A DNA stretch of 64,000 nucleotides from Stercorarius parasiticus (taxonomy: Eukaryota > Chordata > Aves > Charadriiformes > Stercorariidae). The notes under the pieces are model-generated. The model searched no databases, was not told where the DNA came from, and saw nothing but the letters and a program-made list of their open reading frames with translations. The stretch lies in the NCBI GenBank assembly GCA_013396915.1, contig VWZL01001934.1:686661-750660 (forward strand), in the 5' to 3' direction. Below, piece after piece: positions 39,301 through 52,289 of the stretch (position 1 is the stretch's first letter; the number at the start of each line of letters is the position of its first letter). A program made the position numbers and the translations under genes.

Positions 39301-40479
39301 CGTGTCAGCCTAGGAGAACCTTACTGCCTGGACCATGCTGCTTCATCCTCGCAGGGAGCCCAGGAAGCCCTGGCACCGCAGGAAGACTCGCTACACACGT
39401 AAGACTGACAAGGAAGCAGACTGAAGGGCAGAATTAGACAAAATCTCTTTCCTGTCTTTCAGAAGGAAAACCATGATTTTTAACTTCACAATGGCCTGTT
39501 GTACCTCTCTTGCCTCTCAGATTTTTCCAACGTTCTGATTCCCTAAGGCAAACAAGAGTCATTACTACCTGCTGCTGCTTTTCAGGAGACCACAGTGAAA
39601 TTATATTTTTTTTAATTTTATTTTGTTTAAAATATTAAGTACGTGTCTCCTGGTCTATTCCAAGATCTAGTAAATTTAAAAAAAAAATAATATTCTTTTT
39701 AATTTAGAATTAAAGAAAAAAGAAAAAAAACCAGGTACGAGCTCAAAATCACTACATGAACCATGAAGTTCCTGAGGGGATGGAAAAATAGGCAAATCTG
39801 AATTGGAGTTACCATCAATCATACCTTCAGGAGTTGGCTCTATTCATATATATACATCTGTTAATCTTCCTCTAAGATTCACAGTAGCAGCCAGCAACCA
39901 TGTGTTGCTAGGAAGCAGGGGGATTTTTTTCAGGGCTCCTGACATGCTGCCACTTGCAACTGAGTGCCCCCAAACTTCTAGATCTATGCAGACAAATGAT
40001 CCCCCCAAATTAATTTCTGAATATCAAGTGTGTGAGACAGAAGGGTATCCAACCTATGATACGGGACTGACTCACTCTCACGGGAGCTGTGGTTCTTAGC
40101 TTTTTCAAATCCACACTGAAACCACTGGGCTCCCCTTGAGGGGACAGAGACCTAGTACTGGTCCAACTTGGCAGATGGCAGACAGCACCGAGATTCAGGA
40201 GGAAATGACTGAGGGATCAAATCACCACTTTGAGCATCTACTCAGCCAGTGTGTTTGTCTTAACAAATGTGAGAGAAGGCAGCAGCTCCGAACTGTGACA
40301 TTCCCCCTGGCTGTTACTCATCCACTTTCTAAATTCCAGAAAAAAGGCACCCAACAGGGAGACCTGCGTCCCATCTTTCAGTTCAGCACCAATCCTCTAA
40401 AGAAAGGGCCTGCACTTTGCAGACTTTTTCATTCCAGATCTCAAGGTAGTTTACATGGACGTTGTTAATTCTACACAAG

Positions 40480-40545
40480 GAAGGCAGGTTCTGAGGAAGA
40501 GAGGGGAGAAGTAACTGGACCAAGGGTCACTGAAGAACAGCGTCC
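40480..40545 (-). repeat. Possible MIR-like relic
   Basis: The order GAGGGGAGAAGTAACTGGACC then AAGGGTCACTGAAGAACAG resembles the complement of the MIR core. The similarity is short, so this is a weak call. Confidence 0.2.
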
Positions 40546-40829
40546 AGAAATCCTGCATCACTGCCCCGTACTCCTACTCGCTCACGTGCCCCCTGAGCAT
40601 GCCTAAGCAGGCTGACCACACCAGGGATACAGCACCACCAGAATCTCACTCCTTCCATTCTCACTGCAGGCAGAATGGCATACTAGCAGAGTCTCTGGCT
40701 GCACTGCCAAAACTTTATGGTTGGACAACTCATCAACACCAAGCTGGCAGAGCTTTCAGACCCTGACTGCAAGATAGACCACCAAGAAGCCCTGTGCTTC
40801 TGCTCTCCTTTAACAGAGACAAGAAGAAC

Positions 40830-41268
40830 ATAGAATCATAGAATGGTTTGGGTTGGAAGGGACCATCTGGTTCCAACCCCCCTGCCCTGGGCAGGGACAC
40901 CTCCCACTAGACCAGGTTGCTCCAAGCCCCATCCAGCCTGGCCTTGAACACCTCCAGGGATGGGGCAGCCACAGTTTCTCTGGGCAACCTGTTCCAGTGC
41001 CTCACCATCCTCACAGTAAAGAATTTCTTCCTGATACCTCATCTAAATCTCCCCTCTTTCAGTTTAAAACCTTCACCCCTTGTCCCATGGCTCCCCTCCC
41101 TGATCCAGAGTCCTTCCCCAGCTTTCCTGCAGACCCTTTAGGGACTGTAAGGCTGCTATAAGGTCTCCCTGGAGCCTTCTCTTCTCCAGGCTGAACAACC
41201 CCAACTCTCTCAGCCTGTCCTCACAGCAGAAGGGCTCCAGCCCTTGGATCATCTTTGCAGCCCATCCA
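40830..41268 (-). repeat. CR1 LINE, 5'-truncated 3' end
   Basis: The plus strand starts with TAGAATCATAGAATGG, the complement of the CR1 terminal 8-base repeat, then GGTTGGAAGGGACC, and continues as the complement of the CR1 3' coding end and UTR. On the minus strand a broken frame keeps typical CR1 ORF2 end words such as [17 protein letters not shown]. The element is about 440 bases and breaks off at its 5' end, the usual state of CR1 copies. It is not mobile. Confidence 0.92.
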
Positions 41269-44200
41269 TGTCCGAACCTAAAAGCACTCTGAAGGAAGAC
41301 AAGGAAGATTAACATATAGTTAAACAGGCTTTGACACTATAATTGTTACTGCCTAATTCCCTATTTGTTTGTCTTTCTCACAAGTAACCTGATAAGTTTC
41401 CATACCAGAACAAAATAGAAAGCAGGGATGACCCACTAAGAGCACTGATTCAGTGCTAATGGAGAGGATTAAGCAGAGAACCTCTTCCAGAGCAGTTCTC
41501 CAGCAACTTCACACACAGGCAGCAGCAGGTCAGGTTTCTTGAACATGGGAAAAGCTTAAGCCACAAGCACACAGCACTGTTTATTTCTGTGAAGAACCAA
41601 AAAGTTCTGAGAGTACCCAGGGAGCAGACACATTTAGCTGAGAGATGCCATTTGGTGTCCCCTTTCTGACCATCAGCATTGTGCCTCAAACCACATCTTT
41701 CGGTCTCTCTGTGCATGGGAACAGTGTTCTGGTACTATGAGCTTTTGAAAGGAAACTCCATTCCTCACACTAATTGCAGCCCATCTGTTGCACCCGCCTA
41801 AAATAATTAAGCAGTGGGATTCCAAGCACAGCATCTTATTTTGGGATCAGAAATGACTGGGAAAGAGTGGAAAAATTAATAGGTTGCTTCTGAAAAGGGT
41901 GCTCAAAGGTTGTCTCCCAGAGAGTTTTATTATTTACCTCAGTTTTGCAGGCCATTTCATTTACAATAAAAGTACTTTGGCTGAAAGGAGGTTGCTTTCC
42001 ATACTGAAATATAGTCCTGCTGCCAAATTTAGTCACACAAACATGAAGCCTGGCCAACCTTTAAGGGTAGTCTATGTGAATTGTGTATTTGCTCCAGATC
42101 AATCCAAGAGGACTTGGGCAACCGTAACTTCAGCTAAATAAAACAGGGTGCTGCTTGCTTCCCCTCCTTTAGAAATCAGGTGCCATTCTGGAGCAGAACA
42201 TGGTAGGTGCTTCACAAAACAAAATCCACTATATAATGGTTTAGGAAAGAAATAATATATATAAACGTGGATTCCCCACTCCACATACCCCTTCTAACCT
42301 AAGCTGATACTGTGAAACCAGCACAAGCAGCACTTAATTCTACCCTTTAGGAGAAGTCACAACTTCCATCGTTGCATGAGCTCCCTTTTTATTCATGACA
42401 GGGCTGATACTTGCAGGGGAAAAATGTGCTTGCTTTTTTTAAGACTGTTGCTAGAGGTCTCTTGAACACCAAAGGCAAAAGGGAAAAAGTTTCTCACATC
42501 AAACACACCACACCCCTTCAGTGCAGCTTACAGGACCCTGAGACACACTGACACTGAGCTGCGTTAAGGGAAAGAAATGATCACTCAGTAGGATCCAGCC
42601 AAATTTATTAGGATGTCTGAGCTGATTTTGACCTACTCCAGGCTAGAATACACAGCAAACTGGCTTCCTCGTTGCTGGTTTTAGGCTTTTTGCAATAGCC
42701 CTTTAGAATGGAAGAGGACAACTTCCCCATGGCTCAGCAGAGCAGATCTCATTCCTCTCTCCAAGCACATACCTGAAACCCGAGTGCAAACGTTAAGTTA
42801 ATTCCCAGGCAGACACTCAACAGTAAGCTTTGCCTGGAGCTGATTCGTACCAGTGCTCAGTTCACGGCATCCATGCTTTGTACTGCTTGCTCCCAGTCCA
42901 GCTCCTCACAGATGTGCAGAACAGCACAAGCTTGTAGAGCTCTGCAGAGCCATGGAACCTGTCATCCCTCTCAACAGCCTGTATACGCTTTAGTAACAGA
43001 AACCCCCACAAGAAGGGGCGGGGGGGGAAACCAACAAATCCAAACAAAACAACAAGCAAAGCCCCTACAACCCAAAAAAACAGTAAACCTCATTCAGAGT
43101 TCTCACTCTGAATTGGGGAGCAGGCCCATGACACCAAATGTGGTAACGCGTATTCCTCCATCAGTACAATGCGGAAATGTTCAAGTTACTTTAACCTAAC
43201 AGCCCTACTCCAGAAGCAGCTGCTCCTACACTGAAAGCTACATATGTGTATTTTGATTTGCTCTCCTTTCCGCTCCCCAGCCCCATTCCATCACTCAAGG
43301 AGGTGTTGTACCCAAGGCATAGATACCAAGATTGTTATTTTCCGCTCACTTTCTTTTCGCAGTCCCAGGTTTTTGCATAAATAACTTGTGAAAGAAAGCC
43401 TTTCCTGTCTTCCCGAGGGCTACAAGCCTCTTCCCTTCCCCAAGGGATGGATGATGTTATCAGAAAGTAGGACACATTTATCTCTGTCCTACCTTCCGAT
43501 GGGCCTACAGCAGAAGTTCTCACAGATGGCAGGATGCCAGTAATAATACAGGCCATTCTCCCACATCACACAGACAGTAAAATTAGGCACTGAGAGTTCT
43601 CTGGCGGATGCCCAGTCAGACCTAGGGAAAGCAAGATCATATGCAGCAGCATCTTCTGGACAGTAAACTGAAACAATATCAATGGTCAGGGAAGCCAAAT
43701 CAGGGCCTGCTAAGCCTCGGTGACCGGTCAGAGATTCTGCCTTCAGGATGTACCTGCTGATTCTGCTGCTGAACAGACTCCAGCTGGCTGTTCCATAACA
43801 AACTAGCCACCTCAGTGCTGACAGCAGCAAAAACCCTTTGTCAGTAGAGGAAACGGCTCTGACTCAAAAGCACCCAGGGAATGGAGCTGGTGAGTAACGT
43901 GGTGCTGTTTATACATAGTCACATTGATGACTATAACTGTAGTCGTTTCTTCTACTGTTTTCTTTCTTTGGCATGTTCTTCTATGACTGATTATTCTTCA
44001 AGTTTAACCAGTTCCTCACTGCCTGGAGATAAAGCTCAGCCAGAAGCATCCTGCCATGAATTGTTAACTTCCTCAGAATAAATCTGACAAATTCCAAGCT
44101 ATTAGGTTTTTTTTACCTGATGTACCGACTCCTTGCTTGGGATTCCACATCCTTGTCTCAACAGCAATTGCTTTGCAAGTGGTTATTGGACCCTCAAGTG

Positions 44201-47200
44201 CTTGCACCTGCTGAGAGGCTCTAGGTGTGTTTTCTCCAGACCTAGACATACCAAAGGTAATGACACTCCCTCAGCACAAGACTTGCCTGATCAGCACCAA
44301 GTCTTGTTTATTGAACAAGTGAAAAAACTCATTTTTGACCAATATTTCATGTTATTTTTCTACTTTGAACAAAATTTTAGCCACATTTCCTAAGGAAACA
44401 AGGCAAATGCAGTTACAGGATCCCACTGTTCCCTCAACCTCCTCCTCCTTTCTGTTATTTTGCAATGCAATAGCCAACCTCAGCTACATTTGAGAGTAGG
44501 GGACAAGTCTCGTAGTTTTACAGGTGTTACAAGTTTTGTAACTAGCATAACAGAATGAAGATGCATTAGTGTCCATGCAGTGAGCAAGACTAAAAAATTC
44601 AGTTTTATTTCAGCAAATTGATACAAGAGCAACATATCAGATGGTCATCTTAAATTCTCTGACTCACAGAACTCCTTGCTTCAGTTTTGCTCCTCTGTCT
44701 TATAGGGAAAGGCAAGCAAGAACGGATAATTCCACAGGAAAGCCAGCACACACTGTTTGCTTAAAGCCAGCTCAGACGTCCGAGCGCTACAGTTACTGAT
44801 TTTTTGCTTTTTAAATTCAAAAATCAGTAGGAAAAGCAAACCCCACTTTTCAAAACCATTTCAGTTCTGCAAAAATGCAATGCTCCAGGTTAAGTACAGA
44901 GTGCTGTTATTTTTGGAGAGTAACTGACCAGGCTCAGCCCAAGTGAGCCCAAACCAGGATGTTTTCACAGTCAGAACAGAATTGCCAACAGCAGAACAGA
45001 ATGAATGGTGAAAAGAAAAGATGTAATTTTAGTTATCCACAGGTGCTGTTTGCAAGATCAGTAAGATCACTTCAGCTAGATTTTCAGCTAGTGTAAACAA
45101 GCGTGGTTTATTAACTTTGGAATATGTGGACTATGGGTCACACCCACTGAAGTAGAGCTGGGTTCGTATTTTGAGTAGGACCAAGTCAGAGCTACTAAAG
45201 CCAATGTACATACACCAACTTATCCTAGGTAACATTTTGACACTTTTTAATATGAAAGCGTCCCATTTAATACGGGTATTACCTCACCAGAGTAAAGGTA
45301 CACATTGTTTCCGCTCAGGAATTATTGGGCAATGGTAGTCAGGTAACAGAAGGAGCAAGGTCCTATGAACCCCCTGAAATGTGTGTTGTGTACACCAGGT
45401 GCTCATAAACATTCCCTGACTTGGGCTAACAGGTACTCCCTCTAAGACTGGTCTTGAGCTTACTGATGGAAGAAAGAACAATACAGACATAAGAAGAACT
45501 TGGGCTTCCGGTGACAGAATGACAGTATGCAGCAAAATCCTCCTGCAGCAAAGGAGAAGGCATCATCCCTGACCTCTCCTTCTGATGTAAAAAAACCAAA
45601 ACCCAACAAAAAAACCCCCCAAACCGCCACCACAAAAAAAAAAACCTCCAAAAAACCAGATTCTTAGGCACACTACTATCAGGAGCTGATAAAACAGTAA
45701 CATGAAGAGTATCTCTATATTTGCTGCTACAGTTGTGTGCAGCCAGGTTTACTGAGCATCCCACAGCCTGTCCTCAGCGCTTCAACCACACATGTCTGCT
45801 CCCAGGAAATCATAGTTGAAAACACTGTGAGCAAACTCCTTCAGCCTGGACCCTTTCAAGGTGACAGTCCATCAGCCTAACAAAATCTGTCTGGGTAATA
45901 CCAACATAATTTTTTTTCCAGGCTCCCCAGGCTTTAGGATTTAAGGATGCCTGAACCTTTTGCCTATCTCCAAACAACCTATGCAGCTCCTGGTTTGAAT
46001 CAGCTTCAGGTCTGGTCTCATAAGCAGGAACTGGAGAAGCCATCATTACATTCCGCTCCATTTCCTCTCCACATGACTCCTTCCTGGAGAGCCAGCACAC
46101 TGTCCTGTCTGTGCCAAGGACAGCATGGAGGAGGCATCCACGAGCTCAGACTCATTGTCTGCATGACCTCAGGGCTGCTTTAACAGCTAGCAGACTATCT
46201 GATATGCTTTGTAGGTAAGCACAAGATTTCCAAAGAAAAGCAGCATCTTGTATTGACTGCCGGACTTTCCCTTTCCCTATGACGAACTCAAAAGTTGAAC
46301 AGAATTAATCTGAAGTGAGCCAGAACCGCAGCAGACAGTTACCAAGAAGCCTGTTCCCGTGGAGAACTAGAGAAAACAGCTGCCATATAGAGCTAAAATC
46401 CCTTCTGCAGGCTCGAGACCATCTATGCTATGGTTAACTGCTGTTTGTACAAGAGGTTAAGATAAATTGCTAAGCTGATGCAATTAACACACACTTTAAA
46501 TGCTTCTACTTTCCACTCATTTGGGGTCCAATCCTTGTTACCAAAGGGACCAACTTTCTTGGGTTCCTCATTTGCACTGAAACGGGATTGGCATCTCAGT
46601 GTGGCTGCTGTCTTTATAAAAAGGCAATTGAAATGAACTTTCTACTCCCCATCAGTATCACAGATCTCCTGCTTCAGCATTATTTCTAAATATCTCATCA
46701 TTGCTAACAAAATCACCATCCCCACTGGATATCTCCAGTCTCTGTAACACAGAGCACAAATTCCTCTACCAACCTCCTGCTGACTTTCAACAATTTCCTC
46801 TCAGAGCAGCAGAATAACAAGGAGATGAATAAGAAATCTTCAACTCTTAGATATTCTGAGAATTACAAAAGTCAAACCTTTCCTGTTTGCAGCCCTGTTT
46901 TACTTTTTTGCTACCACTGCCACATATGCTCATATACGTTTACTAAGTGTGCAGGTACCTCGGTACACACATATTTTGAAGAGGAACAGCGACTCATAAT
47001 AAAGTTTTGTGAACAGTATATTATGTACTCGTGCTCCCCCTACAGAAAAATAGGTGCGGCTTCTGTCTATATGATTCTCCTTGTTTAGCAAAGTGAAAGA
47101 GTTTAAAATTGCATCCTGTGGTCAAGAGAGGTAAAGCAAGTTGATGCAGCCCTGGTATATAGTATCTGATTAGTGCCACATAAGACGGACAGTCTTTGCA

Positions 47201-49339
47201 GTATCTGCCACAAAGAAAATACAAATCCCGAGACATGCTTTGAGGTTCTTCAGTAACTAGGAATATAGCATTTATATGACTAAGACTGGCAGTAACTGCC
47301 ATGGATGGTTTACAGACACTTTTGTAAATTACACAGTAGTTCCAGACTTCTATACATAGCTGTGTAATTATGTCTAATAGATGTAAAAGTAATGACTACT
47401 CTTGGCAGACCATGATTTGGAGGACCGGACTACTACTCAGAGAGCATACCATTTAATAAGCTACTTTACTCCATGAAGACTTGCAATTCACCACACAAGT
47501 ATCCTATATTAGGGATCATTGCCATACTACGAGAATTCACTTGTGCTGGAACATCACAAGGTACTGAATTTTTATGCTTTGCAATTCCCACTATTTCAAT
47601 AATTATCTTTTCTAGTTACTATCCCTATGCAAAAACAAGTTAGAAAGCAAGGTGGTGGCAGTGCTGAGGCAGGAAAATGGCATGCAAAGTTCTTTGCCTG
47701 CATGATCCCATCAGACTTAAGTACAATGGACAAGTTTGTGATCTATGGCCCCATCGTGATGCTCCCCAAGAGCAAGACAGGTCAAAGTAGAGAGAGATAA
47801 GACCAACTTAAACCTTAGTGGAGAACAATGTGTACCCTTGGGCATTTTGTAGATTTGGAGACTACAACAGAGAACAAAGATGCACGTTATAGGATTAAAA
47901 CAGACAAAAAGAAAATCAAGAAAGAATAAACATCAAAACTGGACTCAGAGGTACAGCACTGATAAATAAGCAGGGCATGCTACTGCTGTCTTTTAAAAAG
48001 CCTTTTGCGCCGTGTAATTCCAAAAGCATCCCAACTCTTCAGCAGTCAGCTATCTCCTGGAAACCTGCAAACTGATTACCATTTTTCCCTAGACAGAAAA
48101 ATAGCAAGCTTGGACTAAGAGCCAGTAAGAGAAGCCATAGGACTGATGGACAATGATGCTGGCATAAAGGCTCTTGAAACAAGTGTGACTGGAGAGGAGG
48201 AAAAAAAAAAAAAGACATGGACCTGACTTCAAAGGTGATAATCCTTTCAGGCCCCAGCCTTTCATGTATGCATCTTTGTGCAGGGAATGCATATTGATAT
48301 TTTAGAAACCCTAGATGCACTATACATATTTAACAAACCTGTAAGCCAGAATCTACACTCCATCTTCTCTTCCTTGGTGAGCTTCTAAGGCTCACGGCTA
48401 GACATCCACATCTTCACTGAAATCCTGACAATAGGCTGAATCAAAGTGTCCTACTGGTCTTGGTTAAAAGCAACTGCAGCCTATTTAAAGCACAAAAACA
48501 ATGGAACATCTTTTTAATTTTTTTTATTAAAGTTACCTACTGTTAACATATGGTTTGGAAAAAAAGAACTATAAAAATGTGCTAACCACGCATTTCTACA
48601 GGACTTCAATACAGGTCTCAGAATGCCAACAGTTCTCTAGCAAGATTAATCATTCTTTAAATGTGGGTGCACCCTTTCTTTAAAATACCAACATAAAGTT
48701 CCAGCTAGCTGCTATATTAATGGCTAAGGAGTTTCAGAGGCTTTCAATTTACTGCCATCTAGTGACAAGAAGGGCAGAGCGTCATACACAGAACCTCAGA
48801 CATGTTCACTGTATGCAAGAAGTCACCTGTCCTTCCTGCAGCGAGATTCAACTGTACCTTGTAGCAATGAGTTACACAGATCATTTTTTTTCTTCCCTTT
48901 CAATTTAGTCAAGTATCCTGCTCCTAGCAAATAAAAGGGAATGCATTTTCAGGGTAGCTTCCTCGTATGCTGCAGAATGACAAGCCTAACGGAGCTCATT
49001 TTTTCCTTCCTTTCTCTCAGAGGTCAGTCCACCCCATGTATCTGCTGGAATATAGACAGTGAAGAACTAAATCGCACAGAAGTGAACTGCCTCAAACAGA
49101 AAAATCAAAAGCAGAACCCAGATATAAAGTCTTCTGTCAGGGTTTAAAATAAACATCTATACTTTTCACAGCTTTCATGACTCTCTTCAGTCATGTAAAA
49201 TCAGCTGATTACAACATAGTCATCTCAGGCACAAAACAGTTTTTATAGTTAATCAATAATTAGCTCTGAATTTTCACTGATAACAGTATCTGTACGTTCT
49301 GTATGACAGGGGTCAATTGTAGAAAAAAAGAACAATTTT

Positions 49340-49345
49340 TTTATT
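49340..49345 (-). terminator. AURKAIP1: Candidate AURKAIP1 polyadenylation signal
   Basis: A minus-strand AATAAA lies about 630 bases past the AURKAIP1 stop. It would give a 3' UTR of roughly 49320-49971. Another AATAAA lies near 48522, so a longer form is possible. Confidence 0.35.
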
Positions 49346-49971
49346 AGCACAAAACAGAACAGAAAAAATAAGTATGCCTTTTAAGGATGCTCATGCAATG
49401 CCCATCTAAGGCACATGCACACTGAGGCTTCAGATAAGTGAAAATTAAAGCTTTTTCAGATATATTCTATGGAATTCTGATCCAATTCCTATTTCACTGC
49501 AATTCTTAGTCAACACCAGCCCTTCTCTAGTAAGGCTATAAAAGAACACAATTTCGAAAATAATTTTTCAAAATGCTTGTATCTTACACAGTTATATTTA
49601 CAATCAGAAGAATGCTTTCACTTATCCCATCTCCCACAACCAACTGTTCTTACAGTACATTGTTCAGTCTAACCTTAAATAGCAACTTCAGAAATTCAGC
49701 TGCAGTCTAAGACACCTTTGCTCAGACAAGCGGTTGGGGGCAGCAGCAGCACAGGACTGTACACAATAGCACCAAGTCACTATACAAGGGCTCGCAGCAT
49801 TCTTTTGAGGAGGAAAAGCATATTTCTGTCAGGTTTGCCCTTGGAAAACTGCTCACCAAGATTCAGTTTCCTCCTACTAATTTCATCACACTCAGAAAAA
49901 GGTTAAAAGTAATCCACGCACTTAAATATTTTTTAATTACAATTACACGTTAAAACTCATTACAAGTATTT

Positions 49972-50079
49972 TTATCGCTTTGAACTTTTCAGAAATATCT
50001 TGGGCGTTTGCCACCCTGCAGGAGGATTTTTCAAACCAGCTCTTTTCCAGATGCGCTCCAAATCTTTCTCAAATTTCAT
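49972..50079 (-). CDS. AURKAIP1: AURKAIP1 last exon
   Basis: The acceptor is CTGTTGTAG. It encodes [17 protein letters not shown] then [18 protein letters not shown] and stops with TAA at 49972-49974. It matches the family C terminus. Confidence 0.95.
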   Translation of the reverse strand: MKFEKDLERIWKRAGLKNPPAGWQTPKIFLKSSKR

Positions 50080-52025
50080 CTACAACAGAAAAACAAAAAG
50101 AAAAAATGGTAACACAGCTCAGGAGCAACACTCAAGTATTCAGCCACTGCCCATGTGTCCCAAGGAGAATCTAGGTGAAACACACACAAAGGAAACAAAT
50201 GCTTTTAAGTAGACAGTTTGTTCTAAGCGTCAAAATAGTTTGCCTTACTGCAGAAAATACATTAAAATGCACAAGGATCTTGGTAGCAGTATTTTAAAAG
50301 TCCCATGTGAGGAAAACTGAGAAGATTGAAAACAAAACTATAAGAAAACGAAGAAAATTTCCACATCATAAAGTGTTCAACACTGCTTCCTACAAATCTG
50401 AAGAAACAGAATTATAATTAACCCCAATTTGTACCTAGGCAAGGTGAAAAATACCAGAGAATGAACTAAACTATATCAGAGCAAACCTAACAGACTACTG
50501 AAAGGCAGTGCTGAATGAGAACATCTACAGTTTGAATGAAGGCCCATGTCTCCCCTCACCTCTTCTATTAAAGGAAGTAAAAGGCTTCTACATAGAAAAA
50601 GACAATAGGAAACACTTGAGGATGTTGTCAAGACAGGGAAGAAATTAAAATTAAAGAAAAAACATTAAGATTAAACCAGTCTCCCTGATATAATGCAGAC
50701 ACGTGAATTAATCTTTCACACAAACAGTAAAATTCTTCTCCATTAGCCACATATAAGTTACCACCATGCAAGAAAAATTACGCCTAGTAAGTATGTTTAC
50801 AACCATAGAAACATTCTAAATTACAGCTTCTGAAGATGTACAAGCCAAACACAAAACAGAAAAAGCTACTGTACCAGTAAATACTGAATTCACTAAGGCT
50901 CTCTGAGCTGCTGACATTTTTCCCCAAATCAATTCCATCTAATCATCTGATACCTGAACAGAGGCCAGTTTGAGAAGCGGGCATGTTTATGTCACCAAGT
51001 TCTCTCTACTCTGAGCTTACCTGACGTTTCTTCTTGCGGCCTTCTTTTATCCTCCTCCGTACAAACTTTCTTCGCTTTAGCAGCTTTTTGAATTTGTGAC
51101 GATTCATTTTTCTTCTGCGAATCTTCAAAACGTTCTTACACTGAAGCTTGTTGTTAAGCGCTCCTTCTCCTTCCTCCACATCAGCTCCCTCATCAGGTGG
51201 GGGACAGTCATATCGCTGGAGAGGTTCATAGCCCGCTTCTTCCTGAGCATTAAGGACTTCTGCTTTAGGAAGGGAGTACCTAACTGTCAGCCAGCTTTCT
51301 AAGGGGCTGATGGAAAGTTTTCTGGGGACCAGCATCTCTTCCAGTTCAGGGTCCAGAGCATACCACTGGTGAGGCTGGGCTCCACTCTTGTTAGATGGCT
51401 GTGTGCTATAGTGCGCAGATGTAGAGCGACAGCAAAGAAACGAAGACACTGACCTTGGCAAAAGGCAGCCTTTGAGAAGAAAAGAATTTCACTTAAGAGG
51501 CAGAAACAGCATCTTACTAAAAGCTCTGACCAGCTCTCAAACCGCCAGACAACTGTGGCCAGAATAACCTAATAAAGGAAGCTGCTTACAAAAATTATAT
51601 TCCCGTCACAAAAGCAAGGAAGTATTTTTTTAATTTGAATTGAATTATGTTGTCATAATGCCATCTGCTAAAATTACATTATAAAATATTTTACTGTGTC
51701 AACAGTTTAAGTGCAATTTGAAATGGCAGGGAACTGTTTGCTGTATTACTTCTTTCTGCTGCTAAGGAATCTCCTAAGCTTAAAAGAGGTCAAACCTGAG
51801 CTACACAACACTGACAGAATAGAGCAGAGAGATAATAACAATCCACAACCACTGAATCAACAACAGCCTCACCACTCTTGCACTGCTTGTTGGCAAAGAA
51901 GTTTCTGGCAGCCTAATTACCCCAGAAAAAAACCAAACACAACAGAAAACTAGGTCACACAATATCTGTTTACCTGCAATTCGTGAAGCCTTCAGTAACT
52001 GGGAAGTCACCTGTGATATTAACAT
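49972..52025 (-). CDS. AURKAIP1: Aurora kinase A-interacting protein 1 / mitoribosomal protein mS38 (complete)
   Basis: Joining exons 51974-52025, 51021-51469 and 49972-50079 gives 609 bases, encoding 202 residues plus stop; human is 199. The N terminus [18 protein letters not shown] is a positively charged mitochondrial presequence, very like the human start. Residues 59-78 hold the conserved [20 protein letters not shown] block. Residues 127-202 form the highly basic mS38 (DUF1713) domain, [20 protein letters not shown] onward, ending [15 protein letters not shown] and [10 protein letters not shown]. The protein is part of the mitochondrial small ribosomal subunit and was first described as a negative regulator of Aurora A kinase stability. 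Adjacent MXRA8 on the same strand agrees with human synteny. Introns are GT-AG in phases 1 and 0. Confidence 0.97.
51021..51469 (-). CDS. AURKAIP1: AURKAIP1 central exon
   Basis: The acceptor is CTTCTCAAAG and the donor is CGTCAG followed by GTAAGC; phase 1 to 0. It encodes residues 18-167, including [10 protein letters not shown], an acidic linker [13 protein letters not shown] and most of the basic mS38 domain. Confidence 0.96.
51974..52025 (-). CDS. AURKAIP1: AURKAIP1 exon with start codon (presequence)
   Basis: ATG at 52023-52025 has A at -3. The exon encodes [17 protein letters not shown] and ends in phase 1 at GCAG followed by GTAAAC. Its 5' non-coding part runs to an acceptor TTTTAACAG at about 52063, so a further upstream exon is expected. 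Confidence 0.92.
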
Positions 52026-52062
52026 ATTGTTTCACTTTGTTCACTGTCAGAGCCAGTAATGA
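52026..52062 (-). other. AURKAIP1: AURKAIP1 5' UTR segment
   Basis: Thirty-seven bases lie between the TTTTAACAG acceptor and the start codon. They contain no stop in the frame entered from the proposed upstream exon (see the upstream-ORF finding). Confidence 0.7.
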
Positions 52063-52289
52063 CTGTTAAAATAAGAACATGTATTCAATAAGGCAAACAT
52101 GTTGTTTAAAAAAAATCCTCTGAAGTTTAACCAAAGCCCCCAAACGACGGGCTGAGACACTCTAAGCCCCTCCTCGTTTTACCGACTCGCTGTTGGACTT
52201 TGCTGCAGGGGCCTGGCCCACAGGCACTGCTGTAGCTCAGCCGGGGGGTGATTAATAAAGCTTCAGCTGCCCTAGGCTTAAAAATAAGG

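Larger units (their letters stand above)
31861..49339. other. Intergenic gene desert between AURKAIP1 and MXRA8
   Basis: About 17.5 kb without an exon that I can recognise. It contains a CR1 tail (40830-41268), MIR-like relics near 39225-39300 and possibly 40480-40545, A-rich low-complexity stretches (for example 45587-45655) and several T-runs. Open frames of up to 166 codons here have no splice partners or motifs and are in the size range expected by chance. Confidence 0.6.

Noticed and set aside
43489..43830. 113-codon minus-strand frame with several aromatic and Cys residues.
   Set aside because: No homologous domain seen and no consistent donor or acceptor pair to extend it.
51459..51461. 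Non-ATG start (TTG) of the AURKAIP1 central frame.
   Set aside because: The codon is internal (Leu21); the true start is in the upstream exon at 52025.
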